A stretch of 64,000 bases of DNA from Streptomyces halstedii (GTDB taxonomy: Bacteria > Actinomycetota > Actinomycetes > Streptomycetales > Streptomycetaceae), in assembly GCA_000720535.1 (NCBI GenBank), contig JOAZ01000018.1, positions 1 to 64,000 on the forward strand, in the 5' to 3' direction. The position numbers and the translations under genes were made by a program. The notes under the pieces were generated by a model that saw only the letters and a program-made list of their open reading frames with translations, was not told the origin of the DNA and made no database searches. Below, in pieces: positions 33,111-41,656 of the stretch; within the stretch, counting starts at the first letter, position 1; each line of letters opens with the position of its first letter.

Positions 33111-33127
33111 ACGTGTGTCCTCCTTGG

Positions 33128-34729
33128 TCATTCGGGGTCCGGGAACAGATGCAGTGCCTCAAGCCGGGCGACCAGGGCTGCGGCGCCGAATCGTCGCTCC
33201 TTCGCGGCCAGATAGCCGTCCGGCCTGATCAGCGCCCAGCCGCCAGGAGGGACTCCGAGGGTCTGCCGCAGTGCGCCGTCGGGGTCGGCGAGGGTGGGGC
33301 CGGCCTGGCTCTCGTGGGGGACGACGGTGCGTACCTGTACGGTCCGGCCGTACCGCAGCGCCGGCACTGCGGCTCCTTCATCAGCGAACAGCAGCAGCAG
33401 CCACCGGGGATCGGTGAGCGCCTGCCGCAGCGCCCGGTGTCCGGGGTGGCGTGCTGCGTCCTGTTCCGTGCACGCGACCAGGTGTCCGGGGCGCACCCCT
33501 GCCGTGCCGTCGGCTGTGCCGTACGTCAGCGGGCTGTCTGCGTAGTGCAGGGCGAGACCGGACATTCCCGCCATGATCCGGTGCTCGACGTGCCGTTTGA
33601 GTGGTCGCGCCGCCCTGAGGACGGACAGACCCAGGGGCATGGCCACCGGCGCCACGACATTGCGCAACGCCACCAGGGCCGTGGCCGTACGGGTGGAGGA
33701 CAGCAACCTGCCGCCCACCGGTATGCGTTCGGCGGCGTAGGTGTCCAGCAACTCTTCCCGAGCGTGTCCGCGCACCACGTCCGCCAGCTTCCACGCCAGG
33801 TTGTAGGCGTCCTGCATGCCGGTGTTCATGCCCTGGCCGGAGGCCGGGCTGTGGACGTGCGCCGCGTCTCCGGCCACGAAACAGCGGCCGGAGCGCATGG
33901 CGGTGATCATGCGTTGCTGGACGCGGAAGACGGAGATCCAGGTCGGCTCCGAGACCGCCACCTGGTGCCCGAGGCCGCGCACCAGGGACCCGGCGAGCCT
34001 GCGCCGCACCGGCTCCGGGTCGGTTCCCTGACCGGCGTACCCGGTATCCACCGCGCGCCATTTGCCCGCGTCCGGGAACGGCACCAGCAGCACGGTGCCG
34101 GAACCGGTATGCACCAGGTGGTTGCTGTCGCGGGACAACTCGGCGTCCAGCACCACGTCCGCGTTGAGCCAGGTCTGCGTCGCGTCACCGACCAGCCGCA
34201 GTCCCAGCCGCTCGCGTACGGTGCTGCGTGAGCCGTCCGCACCCACCAGCCAGGGGACGGTGATCTGTTCGGAGCGGCCGTCACGGCGAAGCTCGGCGTT
34301 GACCAGGTCCCCGGCGGGCGCACAGTCGGCCAGTTCCACGCCCCACTCGATCGCGCCCCCCAGGGCGGCCAGGCGCTCGCGCAGGATCTCCTCCGTACCG
34401 ACCTGGTCGAGCATCAGGCTGAACGGGTAGGCCGTGGGCAGCTTGCCGTAGTTGGTGTCGAAGCGAATCAGTTCCCGGCCGCGCGCATGCACGGTGAAGT
34501 GGATGACCGGCCGGCCCCGGGCCACCAGGGCGTCGGCCAGTCCCATCTGGTGGCACGCCTCCAGGGTGCGCGGATGCACGGCCAGCGCCCGGCTGGTGGT
34601 CGCCGGGCCGGCCGCCCGGTCGATCACTCGTACGCGTACGCGCCGGCGGATCAGCTCGTGCGCCAGGGTCAGGCCGACAGGCCCGGCGCCGACGATCAAC
34701 ACCTCCGGGCCGTCCGCCTCAGGCGGCAT
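33128..34729 (-). CDS. oxyL: FAD/NADPH dioxygenase OxyL (C4 and C12a hydroxylation)
   Basis: A 533-aa group A flavin monooxygenase: GAGPVGLTLAHEL near the N-terminus, GADGSRSTVRERLGL, and GDAAHVHSPASGQGMNTGMQDAYNLAWKL. OxyL is the one enzyme known to add two oxygens in the A ring of 6-methylpretetramid, at C4 and C12a, giving 4-keto-anhydrotetracycline. ATG 34729 has GGAGG six bases upstream and overlaps the end of oxyK by 11 nt, so translation is coupled; the longer in-frame ORF to 34828 lies within oxyK and is not used. Confidence 0.92.
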   Translation of the reverse strand: MPPEADGPEVLIVGAGPVGLTLAHELIRRRVRVRVIDRAAGPATTSRALAVHPRTLEACHQMGLADALVARGRPVIHFTVHARGRELIRFDTNYGKLPTAYPFSLMLDQVGTEEILRERLAALGGAIEWGVELADCAPAGDLVNAELRRDGRSEQITVPWLVGADGSRSTVRERLGLRLVGDATQTWLNADVVLDAELSRDSNHLVHTGSGTVLLVPFPDAGKWRAVDTGYAGQGTDPEPVRRRLAGSLVRGLGHQVAVSEPTWISVFRVQQRMITAMRSGRCFVAGDAAHVHSPASGQGMNTGMQDAYNLAWKLADVVRGHAREELLDTYAAERIPVGGRLLSSTRTATALVALRNVVAPVAMPLGLSVLRAARPLKRHVEHRIMAGMSGLALHYADSPLTYGTADGTAGVRPGHLVACTEQDAARHPGHRALRQALTDPRWLLLLFADEGAAVPALRYGRTVQVRTVVPHESQAGPTLADPDGALRQTLGVPPGGWALIRPDGYLAAKERRFGAAALVARLEALHLFPDPE

Positions 34730-35672
34730 CCGGGGCCTCCGCGAAGCGCCTGGCGAGCGCCAGGGTGGCCGCGCTGTTGCCGCCGACAGCCGCGCGCACC
34801 CGGGCCCGCGCGTCGGCCACCGTGGCATCCGCGCCGAGGACGCCGGGGATGGCGGATTCGTTGATCCTTATCGTGTGCTGGGAGGTGACGAGCAGCCCGT
34901 CCCCGGTGTCCCGTATCGACCACTCGCCGGTGTGCAGGGTCATCAATGGCGGACAGCCGATTTGCTTGTAGACGATCCGTCGCTCGCCGGGGAAGCAGAC
35001 CCGCACCGACTCCGTCGTGTGCTCCGAGCCGTCGTTCGTGCGGGTGACCATGGTCATCACCTGAGCACCGTCGAACGGCTCGGTCAGGTCGAGCCGGGAC
35101 ACGTGCGGCAGTCGGTCGGGCCACTTTCCCGCCTCCGCGAGGAACGCGTACACCGCTTCGGCGGGACCGTGCACCGTCTCGGAGTCCTTGAACGAGAACA
35201 GCAGCTCCGTGTCGGACTCCGGGCGCTCGACCAGCGCCTTGACGTTCGCCAGTTCGGTACGGCTGTTACGGTCGGTTGCGGTGGTGATCCATTCCACGTC
35301 TTCCGGACGGTCGTCCACCGCAGCGAATGTATGGTGCAGCGTCAGCTCGCAGCGCCCGCCCGGCCGCTCCCGGAGGACCCATTCACCGCTCATCGCGGCC
35401 ACCGGAGGCGAGCACACCTCCTGCCGGAACCGGACGCGCAGCCCCCCGGAGTCCAAGGTGCGGTGCGACGTCCAGTGCTTGACCTCGCCGTTGGCGGTGG
35501 CCCAGATCCGCAGCCGCTCGCTACGGGCGTCCAGCTCCGTGCGCTCGACGTGGACGGTCGGGGTGAAGTACCGGGGCCACTCGGCGGCGTCCCGGATCAG
35601 GGAGTACACCCGGTTGGCCGGGGCGTCGATCTCCGTGCCGTGCACGGCACGGTGGGATGTGGGTGTGGGCAT
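34719..35672 (-). CDS. oxyK: didomain aromatase/cyclase OxyK
   Basis: A 317-aa protein with two START-fold polyketide cyclase domains (about residues 8-150 and 160-305; note IDAPANRVYSLIRDAAEWPRYFTP and VHGPAEAVYAFLAEAGKWPDRLPHV at equivalent places). It aromatises the first (D) ring of the C9-reduced decaketide-type chain. A second ATG seven bases upstream, closer to the GAGGA site, is out of frame, so initiation may be weaker than usual. It follows oxyJ after 92 bp. Confidence 0.92.
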   Translation of the reverse strand: MPTPTSHRAVHGTEIDAPANRVYSLIRDAAEWPRYFTPTVHVERTELDARSERLRIWATANGEVKHWTSHRTLDSGGLRVRFRQEVCSPPVAAMSGEWVLRERPGGRCELTLHHTFAAVDDRPEDVEWITTATDRNSRTELANVKALVERPESDTELLFSFKDSETVHGPAEAVYAFLAEAGKWPDRLPHVSRLDLTEPFDGAQVMTMVTRTNDGSEHTTESVRVCFPGERRIVYKQIGCPPLMTLHTGEWSIRDTGDGLLVTSQHTIRINESAIPGVLGADATVADARARVRAAVGGNSAATLALARRFAEAPDAA

Positions 35673-35764
35673 GCGTCATCGCTTCCTCTCTGTGGTTCGG
35701 GCAGATGGCTTCGGAGCAGAGGGGGACGGATGGGCCGGTGGTACGGACGCGACGGGGCGGGAGG

Positions 35765-36556
35765 TCAGTAAATGCCGAGCCCGCCACAGACGTTGACGGC
35801 CTGAGCGGTGACGGAGCCGGCGTCCTCGCCCACCAGGTGGCCGACGAGGGCGGCCACCTCCTCGGGAGTGGAGTAGCGCCCCAGCGGGATCTTGTCGTTG
35901 AAGCGGGACAGCACGTCCTCCTCCGTGGTGTCCCAGGTCGCCGCGTATGCCTGCCGTACGCGTACGGCCATCGGCGTCTCCACGTAACCCGGGCACACGG
36001 CGTTGACGGTGACCCCCGTGGGCGCCAGTTCCTTGGCCAGCGCCTTGGTGAAGCCGATCAGGCCCGCCTTCGATGCCGAGTAGGGGGCGCCCAGCGGAAC
36101 GCCCTGCTTGCCGCCGGTGGAGGCGATGCTGACGATCCGCCCGGCGGTGGCGGCCCGCTCCAGCCCGCCGGTGGTCAGGGCCTCACGGGTGACCAGAAAG
36201 GCGCCGTTGAGGTTGGTGTCGATCACGTCGTACCAGAGCTCGTCGGGGATGCGCGCGGTCACTCCGCCGCCGTTGCGCCCCGCGTTGTTCACCAGGACGC
36301 CCAGCGACCCGAACCGGTCGACCGCGGAGCGCACCACCCGCTCCACCGACTCCCGGGACCGCACGTCCCCCTCGCATCCGGCCACCTCCAGCCCCTGGTC
36401 GCGGAGTTCCTTGACCACGGCGTCGACGTTCTCGCGGCTGCGCGCGCACAGGAACACTCGCAGCCCGCGGGCGGCGAGCGTCTTCACCACGGCGAGCCCG
36501 ATGCCGCTGGTGCCGCCCGTCACCAGGGCGGTCCTGGGCGTGGCACTGGTAGTCAT
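35765..36556 (-). CDS. oxyJ: C9 ketoreductase OxyJ
   Basis: A 263-aa SDR typical of type II PKS ketoreductases: TGGTSGIGLAVVKTLA, VLVNNAGRNGGG, active-site Ser and YSASK (GAPYSASKAGLIGFTKALAKELA), PGYVETPM and C-terminal GGLGIY. It reduces the C9 keto group of the nascent chain. ATG 36556 with GGAGG eight bases upstream is preferred over the in-frame extension to 36619. First gene of oxyJ-K-L-M-N, divergent from oxyI. Confidence 0.93.
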   Translation of the reverse strand: MTTSATPRTALVTGGTSGIGLAVVKTLAARGLRVFLCARSRENVDAVVKELRDQGLEVAGCEGDVRSRESVERVVRSAVDRFGSLGVLVNNAGRNGGGVTARIPDELWYDVIDTNLNGAFLVTREALTTGGLERAATAGRIVSIASTGGKQGVPLGAPYSASKAGLIGFTKALAKELAPTGVTVNAVCPGYVETPMAVRVRQAYAATWDTTEEDVLSRFNDKIPLGRYSTPEEVAALVGHLVGEDAGSVTAQAVNVCGGLGIY

Positions 36557-36631
36557 GGCCTTGTCCTCCGGCGTTGTGGTCTGCGGTGGGCGCGCTCGCG
36601 CGGCGCCGACCGGCGGCACGGCTCGTCCGTC

Positions 36632-36663
36632 CCGTACGCCCCAGCCTGCAAGGACCCGCTAGA
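36632..36663 (-). promoter_or_regulatory. possible SARP-type promoter of oxyJ
   Basis: On the minus strand TCTAGCG (36663-36657) and CTTGCAG (36652-36646) are 11 bp apart, then 8 bp to GTACGG (36637-36632). The spacing fits the other oxy promoters but heptad and -10 similarity are the weakest of the five. Confidence 0.3.
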
Positions 36664-36731
36664 GGCTGGGCCGACCGGGGTTGGGGCCGTCTCCGTGCGG
36701 CCCGGAGGGACGATCACAGCCCAACCACGGC

Positions 36732-36763
36732 TCTAAGAACGGTCGAAGACCGGCTGCCACGCT
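36732..36763 (+). promoter_or_regulatory. putative SARP-type promoter of oxyI-H-G-F
   Basis: TCTAAGA (36732-36738) and TCGAAGA (36743-36749) repeat at 11 bp, followed by 8 bp and CACGCT (36758-36763). Exactly the same hexamer at the same distance occurs at the oxyA promoter. The first gene starts 47 bp downstream at 36810. Confidence 0.65.
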
Positions 36764-36809
36764 TACTCCGAGCGGCCACCCCAGCCCGGCCGCCGGAGAG
36801 GAGAGCCGT

Positions 36810-37262
36810 ATGACCGCCCCGGAACAGCCGCCGGGTGTCCCCGTGGACCCCGTGCTCTACCAGGAGATCCAGCACTTCTACGGACGCCAGATGCGCTACC
36901 TGGACGAGGCGCGGGTCGAGGAGTGGGCAGGCACCTTCACCGAGGACGGCGTCTTCGTCGCCAACGCCCACCCCGAGCCGTCCGTCGGGCGGGCCGCCAT
37001 CGCCGCCGGGGCCCGCAAGGCTGCGGCCCTGCTGGCCGAGCAGGGCGTCCAGCGCCGCCACTGGCTCGGCATGCTGGAGGCCGACGTCTGTGACGACGGT
37101 ACCGTCCGAGCCCATACCTATGCCTTGATCCTCAGCACGCCGCGCGGCTGCCGGGCCACGGTGCACCTGAGCACGAGCTGCGACGACGTGCTTGTACGGG
37201 AGGACGGCCGGCTCCGCGTGCGGCACCGCGAGGTACGCCGGGACGACCTGCGGGCCGAGTAG
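36810..37262 (+). CDS. oxyI: SnoaL/NTF2-like small protein OxyI
   Basis: A 150-aa NTF2-fold protein (EIQHFYGRQMRYLDEARVEEWAGTFTEDGVF, then RHWLGMLEADV and HLSTSCDDVLVREDGRLRVRHREV). The family includes polyketide cyclases and hydroxylase helper proteins, and the gene sits first in the oxyI-H-G-F operon. The symbol comes from gene order; oxyI has usually been called a cyclase, but its necessity and reaction are not clear from sequence. AGGAGAG just before ATG 36810 sets the start. Confidence 0.75.
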   Translation: MTAPEQPPGVPVDPVLYQEIQHFYGRQMRYLDEARVEEWAGTFTEDGVFVANAHPEPSVGRAAIAAGARKAAALLAEQGVQRRHWLGMLEADVCDDGTVRAHTYALILSTPRGCRATVHLSTSCDDVLVREDGRLRVRHREVRRDDLRAE

Positions 37263-37299
37263 TGCAGCCCGACCCACGAGCGAGGAAGGAGCCGTGCCC

Positions 37300-38925
37300 A
37301 TGGCTGAGCGCCACCCCGGCGGCCCGCAGGACAGTACCTTCGAGGGACCGCCGCTCGACGTACTCGCGCAGCTCACGGGCGGCCCCCGCATCGACGACTT
37401 GCTGTCCCGGGCGGCCCGGAGAGCCCCCGGACGGCTCGCGCTGAGCGGCCCCTTCGGGACCCTGACCTACGCGGCCTTGGAGGAGCGGGCGACGCGGTGC
37501 GCCGCCGCGCTGCGCGAACTGGCCCCTGAGCCTGGTGCGGTGGTGGGCATCGCCGCCGTACTGGACACGTCGTTCGCCGTGGCATACTTCGGCGCCTCCC
37601 GGGCCCAGCACGTCAGCGCGATGTTCAACCCGTTGCTGCGCGAGGAGCGCCTGACGCACGTGCTGCGCTCCGCCGAAGCCCAGACCGTGATCGTCCCGCC
37701 GGAGATGTACGGGCGGATCCAGGCCGTACGGGGGGACCTGCCGGCGCTGCGGACCGTGGTGCTCACCCATCGCGAGGCGGGGTTCCGGGAGGCCACGGCG
37801 GACGTGCCCGTGCTGGACGAACTGATCGACGCCGCCCGCGTCACGGCACCGTGCGCCGACCGCGACCGCGACCGCGACTCCGAGACCGTGGCCAACCTCC
37901 AGTTCACCAGCGGCACCACAGGGGCCCCAAAGACCGTCATGCTCACCCACCGCAACCTGACGGTGAACGCGGCCCAGACCGCGTACGCCCACCGTCTCAG
38001 CCCCGAGTCAGTGCTGCTCAACACCCTGCCGTCGTTCCATCTGATGCACCTGAACATCGCGGTGACCGTCGGCGCCACCCACCTGCTGCGGCCCGGGGAC
38101 GACACCGTGCTCGCGCTGCGTGAGGGAGCCCGCCACGGCACGACACACTTCTACAGTCTGCCGGTACGACTGGCCCGGCTCGCGGCGGACGACCGGCTGC
38201 CGGAGCTGTCCGTGCCCACCCTGCAGGCCGTGCTCTCCGGAGGATCGGCCCTGACCGCCCGGATCGCCGCCTTCCTGGGAGGGCACTTCGGCGTCCCGGT
38301 CGTCCAGGGGTACGGGCTGGCCGAGACCGCACCGTCCACGCACTTCGACGACCTGGGCAACCCGGCGGCCGGTTCCTCGGGCAGGCCCGTGCCCGGCACC
38401 GCCTGCCGGATCGTGGACCCTCGGACCCAGGCGGTCCTCCCGGTAGGCGTCCGCGGCGAGATCCAGGTCAAGGGACCCCAACTGATGAAGGGGTACCTCG
38501 GCGGGCCGCAGGAGGAGCCAGTGGGTCCGGACGGCTGGTTCTCCACCGGCGACATCGGCGAGACGGACGCGGAGGGACGGCTGTTCGTGATCGACCGGGT
38601 CAAGGATGTCTTCAAGTGCGACAACTGGCTGGTCTCGCCCCTGGAGATCGAAAACGTGCTGGCCCGCTGCCCCGGGGTGACGGACTGCGCGGTCTTCGAG
38701 CACCCGGACGAGTACAGCGGCGCCGTCGCACACGCCCTGGTGGTCCTGGCGGACGAGGGCGCGGACCGCGATGCGGTCACCCGCTTCGTCAACGATCAAC
38801 TCCCCTACTACCAGCACATCAAGTACCTCGACGTCGTACCGCACATTCCGCGCTCACCCACCGGGAAGATCCAGCGTCGGGACCTGCGGGAGCAGACCCT
38901 CGGCGCATCCACCAGCACACCCTGA
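37300..38925 (+). CDS. oxyH: acyl-CoA ligase OxyH
   Basis: A 541-aa adenylate-forming ligase: FTSGTTGAPKTVMLTH, GYGLAETAPS, GWFSTGDIGETDAEGRLFV, hinge DRVKDVFKCDNWLVSPLEIE and catalytic lysine SPTGKIQRRDL. Its OTC role is not established: the malonamyl starter does not obviously need a ligase other than for making malonyl- or malonamyl-type thioesters. GGAG eight bases before ATG 37300 supports the start. The two ligases at 17934 and 19485 are separate paralogues of another cluster. Confidence 0.88.
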   Translation: MAERHPGGPQDSTFEGPPLDVLAQLTGGPRIDDLLSRAARRAPGRLALSGPFGTLTYAALEERATRCAAALRELAPEPGAVVGIAAVLDTSFAVAYFGASRAQHVSAMFNPLLREERLTHVLRSAEAQTVIVPPEMYGRIQAVRGDLPALRTVVLTHREAGFREATADVPVLDELIDAARVTAPCADRDRDRDSETVANLQFTSGTTGAPKTVMLTHRNLTVNAAQTAYAHRLSPESVLLNTLPSFHLMHLNIAVTVGATHLLRPGDDTVLALREGARHGTTHFYSLPVRLARLAADDRLPELSVPTLQAVLSGGSALTARIAAFLGGHFGVPVVQGYGLAETAPSTHFDDLGNPAAGSSGRPVPGTACRIVDPRTQAVLPVGVRGEIQVKGPQLMKGYLGGPQEEPVGPDGWFSTGDIGETDAEGRLFVIDRVKDVFKCDNWLVSPLEIENVLARCPGVTDCAVFEHPDEYSGAVAHALVVLADEGADRDAVTRFVNDQLPYYQHIKYLDVVPHIPRSPTGKIQRRDLREQTLGASTSTP

Positions 38926-38957
38926 GCGCGACCTACCACACGAAGGGCACCTCCACC

Positions 38958-39245
38958 ATGTTCACCTTCATCAACCGGTTCACGGTCCGGGGCGACACCA
39001 CCGAGTTCGAGAAGCGGATCGGGCAGATCACCGGCCATATGTCGCGGCAGCCCGGCTTCCACTCGCACCGCCTGCTCCGTTCCGCCAAGGACTCCCAGGT
39101 CTACGTCGAGATCGCCGAGTGGGACGACGCCGAGTCGCACGGCCGCGCGCTGCGCACCGAGGGGTTCCAGCGGGCCGTGCGCGAGGTCCAGGAGCTCGCG
39201 AGCGCCGATCCGGCTCCCTTCGTCCCGGTCACCGAGGCCGGCTGA
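38958..39245 (+). CDS. oxyG: quinone-forming monooxygenase OxyG (ABM family)
   Basis: A 95-aa antibiotic biosynthesis monooxygenase-fold protein (MFTFINRFTVRG, ITGHMSRQPGFHSHRLL, YVEIAEWDDAESHGRAL), the cofactor-free dimeric ferredoxin-like barrel seen in anthrone oxygenases. OxyG is thought to act on the aromatic B/C rings. It is in the middle of the plus-strand operon, 32 bp after oxyH. Confidence 0.85.
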   Translation: MFTFINRFTVRGDTTEFEKRIGQITGHMSRQPGFHSHRLLRSAKDSQVYVEIAEWDDAESHGRALRTEGFQRAVREVQELASADPAPFVPVTEAG

Positions 39246-39297
39246 CGGCACGACCGACGGACCGACCTCGCCAACAGACGCAGAAAGGCAGTCAACC

Positions 39298-40335
39298 GTG
39301 ATCAGCACCTCTCCCACGGCGCTTCCGCCGGCCGTCATGCGGCTGCGTGAACTCGCCCTGAGCGCCGCCTGCGCTGCGGCCGTTCGCGCTGCGGCGAGTC
39401 TGGGCGTCGCGGACGCCCTCGGGGACGAACCCACGGACGCCGGCACGCTCGCGAAGGCGGTGGGGGCCGACCCCGGCGCGCTGGAGCGCCTGCTGCGTGC
39501 CCTGGCCTCGTACGGCGTCTTCACCGAACTCCCGGACGGCCGTTTCTCGCACACCGATGCCTCCCGGTTATTGCGCGAGGACGCCCCGCGCGGCCTGCGC
39601 TACTCGGCGCTGTGGGCGACCGAGCCCTGGACCTGGGCGCTGTGGCCGTACCTGGCGGACGCGGTGCGCGGCGGCCGGGAGAAGTTCACCGGGCTGTACG
39701 GCAACGAGTTCTTCGACTGGCTGCATACCGCCGGGGCCCGCGAGTCGGCCCAGGTGTTCGACAAAGCCATGACCCAGTCCAGCGTGCTGTCCGCCCGTGC
39801 CATCACCGAGGTGCTCGATCTGAGCGGCGTCGGCGCCATGGTGGACATCGCCGGGGGCCAGGGCATGGTGCTCGCCAGCCTGATGGAGAAGTACCCGGCG
39901 CTGCGCGGCACCCTCTTCGACCTGCCGAAGGTCGTCGCCGACGCCGACCCGCGGCTGCGCGAGGGCGGCGTACTCGCCGAACGGGCCACGCTGGTGGCCG
40001 GTGACTGCCGTCAGTCGGTACCGGAGGGCGCCGACCTGTACCTGCTGAAGAACATCCTGGAGTGGGACGACGAGAGCACGGTGCGGACCCTGCGCAACGT
40101 CGCCAGGGCGGCCCCCGCCGGGGCGCGCGTCGTGGTGGTGGAGAACCTGGTCGACGGCAGTCCCGAAACCCGGTTCACCACCGCCATGGACCTTATGCTG
40201 CTGCTCAACGTCGGCGGCAAGAAGCACACCGAGGCGGGGCTGAGAGCGCTGGTGGAGCAGGCGGGACTCCGGCTCGAAGAGGTCCGCCCCGTCAACTCCT
40301 ACCTGCACATGTTTGTGAGCAAGGTCCCCGAGTAA
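39298..40335 (+). CDS. oxyF: C6 C-methyltransferase OxyF
   Basis: A 345-aa SAM methyltransferase of the O-methyltransferase-2 family, same fold as OxyT: N-terminal dimerisation helix bundle, MVDIAGGQGMVLASLMEKYP (SAM site), GTLFDLPKVV, AGDCRQSVPEGADLYLLKNILEWDD. OxyF methylates C6 of pretetramid to 6-methylpretetramid. GTG start at 39298 with AAAGG nine bases upstream. Last gene before a convergent terminator. Confidence 0.9.
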   Translation: MISTSPTALPPAVMRLRELALSAACAAAVRAAASLGVADALGDEPTDAGTLAKAVGADPGALERLLRALASYGVFTELPDGRFSHTDASRLLREDAPRGLRYSALWATEPWTWALWPYLADAVRGGREKFTGLYGNEFFDWLHTAGARESAQVFDKAMTQSSVLSARAITEVLDLSGVGAMVDIAGGQGMVLASLMEKYPALRGTLFDLPKVVADADPRLREGGVLAERATLVAGDCRQSVPEGADLYLLKNILEWDDESTVRTLRNVARAAPAGARVVVVENLVDGSPETRFTTAMDLMLLLNVGGKKHTEAGLRALVEQAGLRLEEVRPVNSYLHMFVSKVPE

Positions 40336-40352
40336 GCGCCGTCGGCGCGATG

Positions 40353-40386
40353 AGACCCCCGGCCCTGAACACTCGGCCGGGGGTCT
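40353..40386. terminator. bidirectional terminator between oxyF and oxyE
   Basis: A 12-bp perfect stem (AGACCCCCGGCC with GGCCGGGGGTCT) and 10-nt loop occupies the gap between convergent oxyF and oxyE. Confidence 0.78.
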
Positions 40387-40399
40387 TCTGGTCTGGGTG

Positions 40400-41656
40400 T
40401 CAGAGGGTCTCGGGCTCCCCTTCCTGGAACAGGTCGGCGCGGATCCGCAGGGCCTGGTCGCCGTACGCGATGCGCCGCAGGAGGGAGCGGTAGACCGGGG
40501 TGCGCGAGACCAGCATCGCCGCTTTCGGGCGAACGACCGCCGAAACGCGTCCGGTCGACAGCATCATCCGGCTCTGCATCACCTGGACACGGGTCGCCAG
40601 CTCGGTCTCCGGGCGGCGCCGTGCCGCGACCCCGCTCAGGGTGCGCCCGCTCAGATCCCGGCGCCGCAGACCCTCGCACAGGACCGGGTGCGCGGCGACC
40701 GCGTCCTGGACGGCGAGGTTGATGCCCTGGGCACCGATCGGGCTATGGGTGTGCGCGCTGTCGCCGATGAGGAGCAGCCCATCGCCCGCCCACCGCCGGG
40801 CGGAGCCGGCGAACACGTCCAGCAAGGACACGTCCTTGAAGCTTCGCACCTGTTGGCCCACTGCGTCCGCGTACTCGGGCACGGCCGCCTGGATGCTCGC
40901 CTTGACATGCCCGAACCCTCGCTCGGCCAGCGTCTGGTAGCCCTTGTGCGGCAGCGTCCAGCCGAGCTGTACACAGTCGGGGAAGGAGGTGTAGGCCAGT
41001 ACCGGGTTCCCGCCGGCCCGGAAGATGCGTACCGTGCGCGTGGCGGGCGCGGTAAGCCTGCACCACAGCACGTCCTGGTCGAACAGGTCGATCCGGTCGT
41101 ACGGAATGCCGGCCAGCCTTCGGACCGCCGAGTACCGCCCGTCCGCGCCGACGACGCAGTCCGCGCGCACCACGAGCCCGTCCGACCCGCCGCCGCACAC
41201 CACACCTCGCACCACGCCGCCCTCCACCACCAGTCCGTTGACTTTGGTGCCGGTCAGGCAGGTGAAGCGCGAGTGGGCCCGGCAGCGCTCCAGCAGGTCG
41301 GTCAGCAGGTGCTGCTGCGGCAGGCTGAGCAGGCAGTTGTACGGGCCGGGCAGCCGCCGGTAGTCCCCGTTGATCAGGACCCTGCCGCGTTCCTCCAGTC
41401 GGAAGCCGTCGTGGTCGTGGCAGCCGCGATGCCGGGCACCCTTCAGGACGCCGAGCGCGTCGAGCAGCGCTTGCCCACCGGGCTGGAGGATCTCCCCCCG
41501 GTAGGCGCGCTCCAGTGAGCGGCTGCGCTCGACCAGCGTCACCCGCGCCCCCGAGCGCAGCATCAGCAGCGCCAGGGTCAGCCCGGCCGGGCCGCCTCCG
41601 ACGACGCACACATCCGAGTGCGCGTCGTCGGCCGTCGGCCGGGCGCGGCCGGTCAC
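40400..41656 (-). CDS. oxyE: FAD-dependent hydroxylase OxyE
   Basis: A 418-aa flavin monooxygenase: GGGPAGLTLALLMLRSG, GADGRYSAVRRLAGIP and LIGDSAHTHSPIGAQGINLAVQDAV. OxyE is described as an ancillary C4 hydroxylase that assists OxyL. It is last in oxyA-B-C-D-E. GTG 41656 overlaps the oxyD stop (GTGA), but GGAG is only two bases away; an in-frame ATG at 41701 inside oxyD is the alternative, without a ribosome site. Confidence 0.87.
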   Translation of the reverse strand: MTGRARPTADDAHSDVCVVGGGPAGLTLALLMLRSGARVTLVERSRSLERAYRGEILQPGGQALLDALGVLKGARHRGCHDHDGFRLEERGRVLINGDYRRLPGPYNCLLSLPQQHLLTDLLERCRAHSRFTCLTGTKVNGLVVEGGVVRGVVCGGGSDGLVVRADCVVGADGRYSAVRRLAGIPYDRIDLFDQDVLWCRLTAPATRTVRIFRAGGNPVLAYTSFPDCVQLGWTLPHKGYQTLAERGFGHVKASIQAAVPEYADAVGQQVRSFKDVSLLDVFAGSARRWAGDGLLLIGDSAHTHSPIGAQGINLAVQDAVAAHPVLCEGLRRRDLSGRTLSGVAARRRPETELATRVQVMQSRMMLSTGRVSAVVRPKAAMLVSRTPVYRSLLRRIAYGDQALRIRADLFQEGEPETL